Positions 22,335 through 31,222 of a DNA stretch of 64,000 nt are shown here, piece after piece; positions within the stretch are counted from its first letter, which is position 1; each line of letters begins with the position of its first letter. The notes under the pieces are model-generated. The model did no database searches. It had not been told where the DNA came from and was given only the letters and a program-made list of their open reading frames with translations. Origin of the DNA: Streptomyces alboflavus. Lineage in GTDB: Bacteria > Actinomycetota > Actinomycetes > Streptomycetales > Streptomycetaceae. The position numbers and the translations under genes were made by a program. The stretch is taken from the NCBI RefSeq assembly GCF_000716675.1, contig NZ_JNXT01000003.1, positions 186,001 to 250,000 of the forward strand, given 5' to 3'.

Positions 22335-22793
22335 TCAGTCCTGCTCGGCGGCTGCGGTCAGGGGCGACACGGGCCGCTCGAAGAACGTCTCCAGGACCAC
22401 CGTCGCCTGCGTGCCGCTGACCCCGTCGATCGCGTACAACCGCCGCAGCACGTCCTGCAGTTGCTGTGTGGTCGCGGTCCTGACCTTCACCAGGACGGAC
22501 GCGCTGCCCGCGATGACGTGCGCCTCCAGGACCTCGGGGAGCGCGGCGAAGCTCTCCGCGGCGTCGCCCATCCAGGAGGTCGAGTCGACCGTCACGAAGG
22601 CCAGTACGCCGCCGCCGACCGCCGCCGGGTCCACCTCGGCCGCGGTGCGCAGGATCACGCCGCGCTCGCGCAGCTTCCGTACCCGCTCGTGGGCGGCACC
22701 GGCGGAGAGGCCCACGGCCTGGCCGAGGGCGGCATAGGACTGGGTGGCGTCCTGCTGGAGCCGCTCCAGCAGAGCACGGTCGATGTGATCCAT
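22335..22793 (-). CDS. Lrp/AsnC-family regulator
   Basis: 152 residues from ATG 22791-22793. N-terminal HTH with SYAALGQAVGLSAGAAHERVRKLRERGVI, then the RAM ligand-binding domain with VLEAHVIAGSASVLVKVR. Full length for the family. It is divergent from the SMP-30 gene (22905) and most likely controls it; TGAC-CATAC-GTCA at 22821-22833 between them is a candidate site. The effector would be an amino or sugar acid. Confidence 0.88.
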   Translation of the reverse strand: MDHIDRALLERLQQDATQSYAALGQAVGLSAGAAHERVRKLRERGVILRTAAEVDPAAVGGGVLAFVTVDSTSWMGDAAESFAALPEVLEAHVIAGSASVLVKVRTATTQQLQDVLRRLYAIDGVSGTQATVVLETFFERPVSPLTAAAEQD

Positions 22794-22904
22794 TGCATTC
22801 CATTCATTGAAGACTGTCAGTGACCATACGTCATTCTGCGATCTATGCTCATGGCTGAAGATGCTTCGGTTCCTCTGGGTGTCACTGTGGAAGGGGGAGG
22901 CGCC

Positions 22905-23864
22905 ATGAGCAGCGAGCGCCCCGCGTTGTACGAGATGTTCGACGACCGGTTCCGTACCGGGCGGTGCATGAACGGCGACGACGGGCTCGAGGTCCTGTAC
23001 ACCGGCTGCCGCTGGGCGGAGGGGCCCCTCTATGTGCCCGCCTGGCGGCAGGTGATCTGGAGCGACATCCCCAACGACCGCATGCTGCGGTGGGACGAGG
23101 AGACCGGCGCGGTCGGCGTCTTCCGCCGGTCCGCCGGGCACACGAACGGCAACACCCTCGATCGCGAGGGCCGCCTGATCACCTGCGAGCAGGGCAACCG
23201 GCGGGTGACCCGCACCGAGCACGACGGCACGATCACGGTGCTCGCCGACCGCTGGCAGGGCAAGCGGCTGAACAGCCCGAACGACGCCACGGTGAAGTCC
23301 GACGGGTCGATCTGGTTCTCCGACCCGGACTTCGGCATCACCAGTGACTACGAGGGCTACCGCGCGCAGAGCGAGATCGGCGCCAACAACGTCTACCGCG
23401 TCGATCCGGGCACGGGCGAAGTGCGGCTGGTCGCGGACTGCTTCGGCGCCCCGAACGGCCTGGTGTTCTCGGCGGACGAGCGGCGCCTGTTCGTCTCCGA
23501 CACCCGGGCGGGCCTCATCCGGGTCTTCGACGTACGGGACGACGGCACGCTGTCCGACGGCGAGGTCTTCGCCGCGGCCGCCGCCCGCGAGGCCGCCCGC
23601 TTCGACAACCTCCGCTTCGACGACGGCGGCCGGCTGTGGGCCGCCGCGATGGGCGACGGCGTGCACTGCTACGACCCCGACGGCACGCTGATCGGGCGGC
23701 TGAACGTCCCCGAGGCGGTCGCCAACATCTCCTGGGGCGGCGCCAAGCGCAACCGCCTCTTCATCACGGCGGAGACCAGCCTCTACTCGGTGGTCATGGG
23801 TGTCACCGGAATCCACCCGACCGGACCGGGGCGCCGCCCTTGGCTCGACGCGGCGCCCCGGTGA
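22905..23864 (+). CDS. SMP-30/gluconolactonase/LRE-family lactonase
   Basis: 319 residues from ATG 22905, chosen because GGGGGAGG lies just before it; ATG 22845 and others upstream are in frame but lack such a site. Six-bladed propeller with metal ligands Glu in CRWAEGPLY, Asn in LNSPNDATV and Asp in LFVSDTRAG, plus WFSDPDFGI. It opens sugar lactones such as gluconolactone in the cytoplasm. The 3' end overlaps the convergent MFS gene by 62 bp. Confidence 0.85.
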   Translation: MSSERPALYEMFDDRFRTGRCMNGDDGLEVLYTGCRWAEGPLYVPAWRQVIWSDIPNDRMLRWDEETGAVGVFRRSAGHTNGNTLDREGRLITCEQGNRRVTRTEHDGTITVLADRWQGKRLNSPNDATVKSDGSIWFSDPDFGITSDYEGYRAQSEIGANNVYRVDPGTGEVRLVADCFGAPNGLVFSADERRLFVSDTRAGLIRVFDVRDDGTLSDGEVFAAAAAREAARFDNLRFDDGGRLWAAAMGDGVHCYDPDGTLIGRLNVPEAVANISWGGAKRNRLFITAETSLYSVVMGVTGIHPTGPGRRPWLDAAPR

Positions 23865-24978
23865 CCGCCAGGGCGACGAGGAGCCCCAGAGCGGTGACTC
23901 CCGCTGCCGGTACGCCGAGCCACGCGGGCGAGACCGCCTGCTGCGCGAGCCCGCCGAGCGCTCCGCCGAGGGCGACGCCGACGTAGATCGCCGAGGCGTT
24001 GAGGCCGAGGAGCACCGGTGTGGCCGCCGGGGCGTGGGCGATGAGCCGGGCCTGCTGCGGGACCACGGGTATGCCCGCGCACAGGCCCAGTGCCGCCGTC
24101 CACACGAAGGCGGTCCCGAGCGTCTCCACGGCGGCGCGGCCGGTGGCGAGCACGACGACGGCGGCGGCGAGGCTCCCGAGCAGGACCTGCTCGGGCCGGT
24201 GCCGGTCGGAGAGCCGCCCGGCGAGCAGGTTGCCGCCGAGGACCCCGAGCCCGAAGACGAAGAGCACGGCGGTGAGCGTGGGCTCGGAGCCGTTCGTCAC
24301 CTCGGCGAGGGCGGGCGCGATGTAGGTGTAGAGCAGGTAGGTCCCGGTGAGGGCGAGCATGGTGACGGTCAGGACCCCGAGGACCCACCGGTCCTTGAGG
24401 GGAGCGAGCCGGGCCCGGAACGTGGTGGCGGGCAGCGTGATCCGCGGAATGCCGAACGCGATGCCGAGCGCGGCCACGGCTCCCAGCGCGGCGACGGCCC
24501 ACAGCGTCAGGTGCCAGTCGCCGCGCCCGATGAGGGTGCCCAGCGGGAGGCCGATCGCGCTGGAGAGCGTGAGCCCGCCGAGCACGAACGCGAGGGCCCG
24601 GCCCCGGCGTTCCGGGGGCGCGACGGCCGCCGCCGCGCTGGAGGCGGTGGAGGAGATGATCCCGGCTCCGGCCGCGGTCACGACGCGGGCGGTCATGACG
24701 GCGCCGTACGAGGTGGCGAGCGCCGTGGCGGCGTTGCCGACGACGAAGACCCCGAGCGCCAGGAGCAGGGCGGTGCGGCGGTCGAGGGCGCTGGTGGCCC
24801 AGCCGAGGACCGGGGCGGCGACCGCGAGGGTCAGCGCGAAGACCGTGACGAGCTGTCCGGCCGTGGGCACGCTGACGTCCAGGTCGTCGGCGATGGCGGG
24901 GAGGAGTCCGGCGATGACGAAGCCGTCGGTGCCGACGGCGAACGTCGCGAGGGCGAGGGGCAACAGGCGTCTGTACAT
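23803..24978 (-). CDS. MFS drug/sugar efflux transporter (12 helices, DHA1-like)
   Basis: 391 residues from ATG 24976-24978; the longer in-frame start would cross the promoter. Twelve hydrophobic segments, FAVGTDGFVIAGLLPAIADD in helix 1, the LGWATSALDRRTAL loop 2-3 motif and RVVTAAGAGIISS in helix 4 place it with AraJ/CmlR-type exporters. Substrate unknown. It is divergent from the ArsR gene with a palindrome in the promoter, so it is probably repressed by that regulator. Overlaps the convergent SMP-30 gene by 62 bp. Confidence 0.88.
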   Translation of the reverse strand: MYRRLLPLALATFAVGTDGFVIAGLLPAIADDLDVSVPTAGQLVTVFALTLAVAAPVLGWATSALDRRTALLLALGVFVVGNAATALATSYGAVMTARVVTAAGAGIISSTASSAAAAVAPPERRGRALAFVLGGLTLSSAIGLPLGTLIGRGDWHLTLWAVAALGAVAALGIAFGIPRITLPATTFRARLAPLKDRWVLGVLTVTMLALTGTYLLYTYIAPALAEVTNGSEPTLTAVLFVFGLGVLGGNLLAGRLSDRHRPEQVLLGSLAAAVVVLATGRAAVETLGTAFVWTAALGLCAGIPVVPQQARLIAHAPAATPVLLGLNASAIYVGVALGGALGGLAQQAVSPAWLGVPAAGVTALGLLVALAVTGAPRRAKGGAPVRSGGFR

Positions 24979-25040
24979 GGGCCATCCATTCCGCGGCACG
25001 GTGCGTCGGGGCGGTTCGACGCGCCACAACGTAACCAATG

Positions 25041-25058
25041 CATGGATGCTTGTCCATG
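25041..25058. promoter_or_regulatory. ArsR operator candidate
   Basis: CATGGA-TGCTTG-TCCATG is a 6-bp perfect inverted repeat with flanking AT bases, between the divergent MFS gene (start 24978) and ArsR gene (start 25131). The AT-rich stretch 25030-25065 is the promoter zone. Confidence 0.5.
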
Positions 25059-25130
25059 TATCAATGTGTGGGCTAGTCTGACGGCCGTGCAGCCACGGAC
25101 AGGACGACGGACAGGGCAGGCGGACCGGTC

Positions 25131-25445
25131 ATGCGTGCGGTGACCCAGCCGGCGAAGGACGAGATCAAGCTCGTCGAGATCCTCCACGCGCTGGCGGATC
25201 CGGTCCGCCTCGCGATCCTGGCCCGCCTCGCCGAGAGCGGCCGGGAGAGCTGCTCGGGCATCAGCGAGACCATCGACGTCCACCAGACGACGATGTCCCA
25301 CCACTACCGCGTGCTCCGCGAGGCCGGACTCACCTGGACCACGGTGGAGGGCCGGTCACGGTATGTCAGCCTGCGCCGCGACGACTTGAACGACCGCTTC
25401 CCCGGCCTGCTCGACGCGGTGCTCATCCAGCTCCGGTCGGGCTGA
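25131..25445 (+). CDS. ArsR-family regulator
   Basis: 104 residues from ATG 25131. A winged HTH typical of ArsR/SmtB: LVEILHALADPVRLAILARL, then VHQTTMSHHYRVLREAGL as recognition helix and wing VEGRSRYVSLRR. There is one cysteine (ESCSG) and no CVC metal motif, so it is probably not an arsenic sensor. It is divergent from the MFS exporter that it probably represses. Confidence 0.88.
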   Translation: MRAVTQPAKDEIKLVEILHALADPVRLAILARLAESGRESCSGISETIDVHQTTMSHHYRVLREAGLTWTTVEGRSRYVSLRRDDLNDRFPGLLDAVLIQLRSG

Positions 25446-25537
25446 CGCACGTCCGGGCGTTCGCGAAGGAAGACAGGCCGAAGGCCCCTCATGTGCGGCG
25501 ACCGAGACGGCCCCCCGCTGCTTCGGGGTGGACCGCC

Positions 25538-26734
25538 TCACTTGCAGAGCGCCGTCCGGACAGCCGCCTTCATGTCGGCGCTCTGCGCGTCCGTGCCACC
25601 CGGGTCGACGTTCACCATGACCGTCGCCTGCCTGCCGCCGGCCGTGGCCCCGGCCACCGTCTCGTAGCCGAACATGTCGCCGCTGTGCCCCCAGTAGAGG
25701 CCGCCGCACGGCAGTGGCCTGCTCTCCAGGCCCAGGCCGTACGCCCGGCCGTCCGGGTTGCCCGTCGGGCGGGTCCGCATCATCTCGCGGAGCTGGGCCG
25801 GGCGGAGCAGCTTGCCGCGCAGGAGTGCGTTCAGGAACCGGTTGACGTCGGCACCGCTGGAGATCATCTCGCCGCCCGCCCCGGCGACGGAGGGGTTGAG
25901 GGCGGTGAGGTCGATGAGCGGCGCGTCCTCGCCCGGCCGTACGTACCCGCGCGGGTGCGGTCCGGGGATCTCCGACGCGTCCCCCGGGACGTAGGTCGCG
26001 TGCAGGCCGACCGGATCGATGACGCGCCGCTGGATCTCGTCGCCGTAGGGCCGTCCCGTGACCCGCTCGATGATCATGCCTGCCAGGAGGTAGCCCGTGC
26101 TGGAGTAGCTCCAGCCCGTGCCCGGCTTGAAGGTCGGGGGATGGGCGAGCGCGGTCTTCACGAGGTCGCGGGTGTCGTGATGGGCGAGCGGGTTCTTGAT
26201 GATCTCCTGTGGGTCCAGGTGGTCGAGGATGTCGGGCAGGCCGCTGGTGTGCTGGAGGATCTGACGCACCGTCATGCGGCGGCCGTCGTTGCCGTGTCCG
26301 CGTACGACACCGGGCAGGTAGCGCTCCACCGGCGCGTCCAGGATCACGCGTCCCTCTCCGACCAGCTGCAGCATGACCGTCGCCACGAACGTCTTGGTCA
26401 TGCTGCCGATCCGGAACCTGCTGTCGCCGCGCACCGGGGCGTGACTCCGCACGTCCGCGACACCGCTGGTCAGCACCGTGCTGCCGCGCCGGTCGCGCAT
26501 CGCGAGGAGCGCGCCCGGCCCGCCGTCGACCGTGGTCAGTCGCCGCAGGAGAGCACGCAGCCGCGCCTGGTCGGCGGTGCCGGTGGTCGTGGAGGCGTTC
26601 GTGCGAGCGGCGGACTCGGCCGGGGCGGTGGTGTCCTTCCGCGGCAGGTCGGCGGCCGTCAGCGTGCCCATCGCGACGCCGACCGCGACGACCAGCGTGA
26701 CTCCGCCTCGCCACACACGCCTGTGCTTGCTCAC
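25538..26734 (-). CDS. Secreted serine hydrolase, class C beta-lactamase / DD-peptidase family
   Basis: 398 residues from GTG 26732-26734, six bases after GGAG. A signal segment spans about 10-29. Catalytic motifs of the PBP-like beta-lactamase fold are present: IGSMTKTF (Ser about 111, Lys about 114), GWSYSSTGY (the Tyr-X-Ser motif) and WGHSGDMFG (the third, His-Ser-Gly box). Members act as D-alanyl-D-alanine carboxypeptidases, esterases or aminopeptidases outside the cell. Resistance role cannot be inferred from sequence. Confidence 0.85.
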   Translation of the reverse strand: MSKHRRVWRGGVTLVVAVGVAMGTLTAADLPRKDTTAPAESAARTNASTTTGTADQARLRALLRRLTTVDGGPGALLAMRDRRGSTVLTSGVADVRSHAPVRGDSRFRIGSMTKTFVATVMLQLVGEGRVILDAPVERYLPGVVRGHGNDGRRMTVRQILQHTSGLPDILDHLDPQEIIKNPLAHHDTRDLVKTALAHPPTFKPGTGWSYSSTGYLLAGMIIERVTGRPYGDEIQRRVIDPVGLHATYVPGDASEIPGPHPRGYVRPGEDAPLIDLTALNPSVAGAGGEMISSGADVNRFLNALLRGKLLRPAQLREMMRTRPTGNPDGRAYGLGLESRPLPCGGLYWGHSGDMFGYETVAGATAGGRQATVMVNVDPGGTDAQSADMKAAVRTALCK

Positions 26735-26868
26735 TTCTGCTCCCTGAGTCGTCGTGAGGACGGACACGGAGGGCGCGCGGTGCGTGCGCTCCGTGTGCCC
26801 GCGGGTCCCACGATGTCCCCGGAAGGGGAGCCGCCGCGATGAGGCGGCCCTCCGGAACCGTGCGGGGG

Positions 26869-27768
26869 CTAACCCCCGTCGGCCTGCTCGCGGAGTGCGT
26901 CGACGAGCGTCGTGAGGTGAGGGCTTTCGTGACGGCGGTCGAGCGTGGCGACGCCGATGTGCCGTGCCGGAGCGGGCGGTTGGACCGGGACGGCGCGCAG
27001 ACCCGGCACCGGCGGGGCGAGCGCGATGGAGGGGACCAGCGAGATACCCAGGCCTGCCGCGACGAGCGAACGGGCGAAGAAGTAGTCGGTGGTGGTGCCC
27101 CGCACGTCCGGTTCGAAGCCCGCCTGCTCGGCGTAACGGCGCAGGTGAGTCTCGGTCTTGAGGCAGCCGAGCACCCAGGGCTCCGCCGCCAGTTCGCTGA
27201 TGCCGAGCGACGCGCGGTCTGCGAAGCGGTGCCCTTCAGGCAGGACGACGTGCAGGGGATCCTCCATGAGCGGGGTCCACCGCAGGCCTGCAGAGGCGGG
27301 CCCGAGGGGCAGCGGGCCGTCGAAGTGGTAGGCGAGCGCGAGGTCGACGGCACCCTGGCGGACCAGCGGCAGGGTGACCTCGGGCTCGCCCTCCCTGATG
27401 TGGAGCTGGGTGTGGGGGTGGGCCGCCGTCAGCCGGGGGAGCACGCCGGGCAGCAGGTGCCTGCCGCCGCTGCTGAAGGTGGCGACGGTGAGCTGCACGC
27501 GGCCCGTGCTCAGCCGCTCGACCTGCTGCCTGGCCTGTTCCAGCTCGGCCGCGACGGATTCGGCGGCCCCGACCATGATCTGGCCTGCCTGAGTGAGCGT
27601 GACGCCGCGCGTGCTGCGCGCCACGACCTGGGTGCCGAGGCTGCGTTCGAGGACCGCCACGTGCTGGGAGACGGCGGAGGGGGTGAGGCGGAGGGCCGCG
27701 GCGGCCTTGCTGAAGCTGCCGTGGTCCGCCACCGCCCGCAGGACGCGGAGCCGCTGCACATCGATCAA
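26869..27768 (-). CDS. LysR-family regulator
   Basis: 299 residues from TTG 27766-27768 with AAGGA six bases upstream. N-terminal HTH (RLRVLRAVADHGSFSKAAAA, then LTPSAVSQHVAVLERSLG) and the two-lobe substrate-binding fold. Divergent from the epimerase and aldo/keto reductase genes with 70 bp between, so it likely controls them; the ATTC/GAAT-containing AT-rich gap 27769-27838 is the promoter area. Confidence 0.88.
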   Translation of the reverse strand: MIDVQRLRVLRAVADHGSFSKAAAALRLTPSAVSQHVAVLERSLGTQVVARSTRGVTLTQAGQIMVGAAESVAAELEQARQQVERLSTGRVQLTVATFSSGGRHLLPGVLPRLTAAHPHTQLHIREGEPEVTLPLVRQGAVDLALAYHFDGPLPLGPASAGLRWTPLMEDPLHVVLPEGHRFADRASLGISELAAEPWVLGCLKTETHLRRYAEQAGFEPDVRGTTTDYFFARSLVAAGLGISLVPSIALAPPVPGLRAVPVQPPAPARHIGVATLDRRHESPHLTTLVDALREQADGG

Positions 27769-27838
27769 CAGTTTTCCTTAAAGCGAATTCAGCAAGCCAC
27801 CACTTCTGCTGATGACAGTAGGTGTCCAGAGTGGAGTC

Positions 27839-28777
27839 ATGCAACGGATCTGCGTCATCGGCGGAAGCCGCTACTTCGGAAAGCTCCTGGTCGAACGCCT
27901 GCGGACGGACGGCCACCAGGTCACCGTGATCAACCGCGGCTCCGCCAGGGCGCCCGCCGGGGTCGAGCACCTCGTCGTCGACCGCGACGACGAGGCCGCC
28001 CTGGTCGCCGCGCTCGGCTCCCGCACCTTCGACACGGTCGTCGACCAGGTCTGCTACACCCCCGTGCAGGCCGCGATCGCCGCCCGCGCCTTCGCCGACC
28101 GCACCCGGCGCTACGTCATGACCTCCACGATCGAGGTCTACGACCCGGCGACCGCCGCGCTGCCGACGGTGCCGGCGGGCACCCCCGTGCCCGAGGCGAC
28201 CGTCGACCCGCGCGCCTGGCAGGTGGCCATGGACCTGCCCTGGCACGACGAGGCCTACCTGGAGGCCCACTACGCGGAGGGCAAGCGCCAGGCGGAGGCC
28301 GTCCTCACCCGGGCGGGCGGCTTCGCGTTCACCGCTGTGCGCGGCGCGCACGTACTGGGCGGCGAGCGGGAGTTCACCGGCCGACTGGCGTACTACACCG
28401 AGCGCATCGCCCGAGGCGACGCCGTCGCCGTGTACGCGGACGCGCTGCCGACGGTGTTCATCCACCACGAGGAACTGGCCGACCTGCTGCGGTGGGCGGC
28501 CACCGCCACCGACTTCACCGGTCCCGTCAACGCCTGCTCCGACGGGCTGCTCGACGTGCACGACCTGACCGCGACCGTCGCCGCGCGGACCGGCCGCGAG
28601 CCCGTCCACGAGACCGTCGCACCGGGCGAAGCCGCCTCACCGTTCTCCTTCGACCGCCACTACGCCATGAGCAACTCCCGCGCGAAACAGCTGGGCTTCG
28701 CCTTCTCCCGTACGACCGACTGGCTGCCCGGCGCCGTCGCCGAAGCCCTCACCGCGTCCGCCGTCCCCACTGCCTGA
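27839..28777 (+). CDS. NAD-dependent epimerase/dehydratase family protein
   Basis: 312 residues from ATG 27839 after GGAG. Rossmann fold: VIGGSRYFGKLLVERL at the N-terminus binds NAD(P). The usual Tyr-X-X-X-Lys is seen as YAEGKRQAE (about residues 142-150). Extended or atypical SDR; close to the plant CSP41-like/isoflavone-reductase-like proteins in style. Substrate unknown. First gene of a two-gene unit with the aldo/keto reductase 15 bp on. Confidence 0.8.
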   Translation: MQRICVIGGSRYFGKLLVERLRTDGHQVTVINRGSARAPAGVEHLVVDRDDEAALVAALGSRTFDTVVDQVCYTPVQAAIAARAFADRTRRYVMTSTIEVYDPATAALPTVPAGTPVPEATVDPRAWQVAMDLPWHDEAYLEAHYAEGKRQAEAVLTRAGGFAFTAVRGAHVLGGEREFTGRLAYYTERIARGDAVAVYADALPTVFIHHEELADLLRWAATATDFTGPVNACSDGLLDVHDLTATVAARTGREPVHETVAPGEAASPFSFDRHYAMSNSRAKQLGFAFSRTTDWLPGAVAEALTASAVPTA

Positions 28778-28792
28778 GGATCCCGAACCGTC

Positions 28793-29677
28793 ATGCGACA
28801 CCGTTACATCGGAGACACCGCCGTCAGCGCCATCGGCCTGGGCGCCATGCCGCTGTCCATCGAGCACCGCCCGGACGAGACACGCGCCCTCGCCACCGTC
28901 CACGCCGCCCTCGACGCCGGCGTCACGTTCATCGACACCGCCGACAGCTACCACTGGCACGCCGACGAGGCGGGCCACAACGAACTCCTCATCGCCCGCG
29001 CCCTCGCCCGCTACGGCGGTGACACCTCCGACGTCCTCATCGGGACCAAGGGCGGACGCGGGCGGCCCGGAGACGGCAGCTGGACCGTGACCGGCACCCC
29101 GGCGCACCTCAAGCGTGCCGCCGAGGCCTCCGCCAAGCGCCTCGGGGTCGACGCGATCGGCCTGTACCAGCTGCACAAGCCGGACCCCGCCGTGCCCTGG
29201 GCGGAGTCCGTCGGCGCCTTGCGCGAGTTGCTCGACGCGGGCACCGTCCGCGCCGCCGGCATCTCGAACGTGACCGTCGGCCAGATCCGCGAGGCGCGGC
29301 AGATCCTCGGCGACGGACTGGTCTCCGTGCAGAACCAGTACTCGCCCGCCGTCCGGGACAGCGAGGCCGAACTGGAGCTGAGCGCGGAGCTGGGCCTGGC
29401 GTTCCTGCCGTGGAGCCCCCTCGGCGGCATCTCCCGCAGCTCCCTCGACGGCCCCTCCGGCCCGTCCTCCATCGGCACCGCCTTCCATCGCGTCGCGGCC
29501 GAGCACGGCGTCAGCCCGCAGCAGGTCGCCCTGGCCTGGCTCCTGAGCCGGTCCCCGGCGGTGATCCCGGTGCCGGGGGCGAGCCGTCCGGCGTCGATCA
29601 GCGACTCGGCTCGGGCCACGGAACTCGTGCTGAGCGCAGGAGAGTTGGAGCTGCTGGGGGAGGTGCTGCCGGGCTGA
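28793..29677 (+). CDS. Aldo/keto reductase
   Basis: 294 residues, ATG 28793, 15 bp after the epimerase. Tetrad: FIDTADSYHWHADE (Asp, Tyr), VLIGTKGG (Lys) and LYQLHKPDP (His). Smaller than the reductase at 20619 and not close to it. Likely works in the same pathway as the epimerase under the divergent LysR protein. Confidence 0.88.
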   Translation: MRHRYIGDTAVSAIGLGAMPLSIEHRPDETRALATVHAALDAGVTFIDTADSYHWHADEAGHNELLIARALARYGGDTSDVLIGTKGGRGRPGDGSWTVTGTPAHLKRAAEASAKRLGVDAIGLYQLHKPDPAVPWAESVGALRELLDAGTVRAAGISNVTVGQIREARQILGDGLVSVQNQYSPAVRDSEAELELSAELGLAFLPWSPLGGISRSSLDGPSGPSSIGTAFHRVAAEHGVSPQQVALAWLLSRSPAVIPVPGASRPASISDSARATELVLSAGELELLGEVLPG

Positions 29678-29967
29678 CCTCCCGTTCGGGCGCCGGGCGG
29701 TCGCGCGCGGCCGGTCGGCGCCCCGCGTCCGGATGGCTCGCTCATGGCCGTCTTTTCACGGGCGGCCGATGGGTCCTGCGCGGTCCGGCCGCCTACCGCT
29801 GTCGACGATGGGACAGCCCGGATCGGCTGTCAACGCCGTTACCACAAAGGCTTGTTGCCGCCTCCGGACGGTCGCCGTGCCGCCTCCGGGCTGCCTCCGC
29901 GCTGTCTCCGGACTGCCCCCGCGCTGCGTCCGGACTGCCCCGCCCCCCGTGGATCTGACTCCGACGA
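29678..29967. repeat. Gene-free 290-bp gap with degenerate GC repeats
   Basis: No convincing gene. At about 29860-29945 a 12-14-bp degenerate unit built on CTCCGGACTGCC recurs four or five times. The rest is ordinary GC-rich spacer. The neighbouring tautomerase-like gene converges from the right. Confidence 0.35.
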
Positions 29968-30393
29968 TCAGTACGGGGAAGCCGAGTTCAGCTCCGCCCA
30001 TTTCCTCTCGGCGTCGGAGCCTCCCGGCGGCGGCACAATGCCGTTGATCATCCAGAGGTCCTCGCTGGTCTCGTCGGCGTGGAACTCCCAGTGCAGCCCC
30101 GGGTGCCGTTCGAGGGCCGGCTGCAGCATGCCCTTGATCCACTGGGCGGTGCGGCGGCGGGCCTCCTGGTCGGGGTTGCGTCGGGCGATGTGGTCGATGG
30201 TGACGCGGACCCCGGCCGGGGTGGGCTCCCCGCCGACGTAGAAGTCGTCGGGCCGGGTTTCGTGGAAGAGCGTGACGACGTAGAAGCGGGGCAGCCCGAC
30301 CGCTTCGTAGTGGTCGGCGACGCGCGCGGCGAGGTGGTGCTTCTCGTCGTCGGTGAAGACTTCGGGGGTATGGTGAATGGTCCACAGGGGCAT
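29968..30393 (-). CDS. Tautomerase-superfamily protein (cis-CaaD-like, Tautomerase_3)
   Basis: 141 residues from ATG 30391-30393. After Met removal the N-terminus is Pro (PLWTIHHTPEVF), the catalytic base of this superfamily. HETRPDDFYVGGE, RVTIDHIARR and WEFHADETSEDLWMINGIVP with a final WAELN match the fused two-motif proteins related to cis-3-chloroacrylic acid dehalogenase. Native substrate unknown. Same strand as the SDR gene 44 bp upstream; probably co-transcribed. Confidence 0.8.
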   Translation of the reverse strand: MPLWTIHHTPEVFTDDEKHHLAARVADHYEAVGLPRFYVVTLFHETRPDDFYVGGEPTPAGVRVTIDHIARRNPDQEARRRTAQWIKGMLQPALERHPGLHWEFHADETSEDLWMINGIVPPPGGSDAERKWAELNSASPY

Positions 30394-30437
30394 GGTGGTT
30401 CGGTGCTCCTCGTGTGCTGGGGCGGGGTGGCGGGGCG

Positions 30438-31148
30438 TCAGGCGGCCGGGATGGTCAGGTGCTCCACGGGGCCGGAAAGCGCTGCTTTGACGCCGACGGT
30501 GACGTCGTCGGCGAGCACCTCCGTGTGCCCGGCCTCGACTCCGTCGACGATCCGGGCGGCGATCTGGGCGGGGGAGGCCTTCGGCCGGTCGAGGGCGGAG
30601 ACCATGTCGGTGTCGATGAATCCGGAGTGCACGCCCACGACCTGGGTGTGCTGGGCGGCCAGTTCGACGCGGAGGGAGTTGGTGACCGACCACGCCGCGG
30701 CCTTGGACGCTCCGTAGGCGCCGCTGCCTGCCAGCCAGGACAGCACTGAGTGCATGTGGACGAGCGCGCCCCCGCCGCCCGCGGCCAGGACCGGCGCGAA
30801 CGCCCGCGCCACCCGCAGGGGCCCGAAGACGTTCACGTCGAAGGTCTCCGTGGCGCTGTCGAGGTCACCCGTCAGGAGTGCGGCCGGCAGCAGGACGCCG
30901 GCGTTGTTGAACACGATCTCGGCGTCGGCGGCCACCTCCGCCAGGGCGGCGACCGACTCCGCCGAGCGGACCTCGAGCTCGGCGGTGACCACCCCGGGGC
31001 GGTCGTCGACGTACGCCGAGCGCGCGGTGGCGTACACCTTCCGCGCCCCGCGCGCCAGCAACTCGTCCACCAGCGCCGCCCCGAGGCCGCGTCGGCCGCC
31101 GGTCACCACGGCCACCTTGCCCGCTACTGCAACCACAGCATCCTCCAT
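30438..31148 (-). CDS. Short-chain dehydrogenase/reductase
   Basis: 236 residues from ATG 31146-31148. Classical SDR: VTGGRRGLGAALV (cofactor), FNNAGVL, catalytic Ser in HMHSVLS and the pair YGASKAA. Atypical in having NNAGV with a short N-terminus. First gene of a unit with the tautomerase-like protein. It is divergent from the HxlR gene; operator-like repeats lie at 31153-31213, a few bases before its start, so HxlR control is likely. Confidence 0.88.
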   Translation of the reverse strand: MEDAVVAVAGKVAVVTGGRRGLGAALVDELLARGARKVYATARSAYVDDRPGVVTAELEVRSAESVAALAEVAADAEIVFNNAGVLLPAALLTGDLDSATETFDVNVFGPLRVARAFAPVLAAGGGGALVHMHSVLSWLAGSGAYGASKAAAWSVTNSLRVELAAQHTQVVGVHSGFIDTDMVSALDRPKASPAQIAARIVDGVEAGHTEVLADDVTVGVKAALSGPVEHLTIPAA

Positions 31149-31152
31149 CTGA

Positions 31153-31213
31153 CTAACGATGACGTTAGTGAGATGCAAGCACGCGCCCCCTGGGTAATGC
31201 AAGCGTTAGTTAC
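31153..31213. promoter_or_regulatory. HxlR operator candidates
   Basis: CTAACG-ATGA-CGTTAG (31153-31168) is a perfect 6-bp inverted repeat. A second related site, GTAATGCAAGCGTTAGTTAC (31194-31213), repeats the GCGTTAG half and has GTAA/TTAC ends. They lie on either side of the gap between the divergent SDR and HxlR genes. Confidence 0.55.
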
Positions 31214-31222
31214 CATGGCGTC

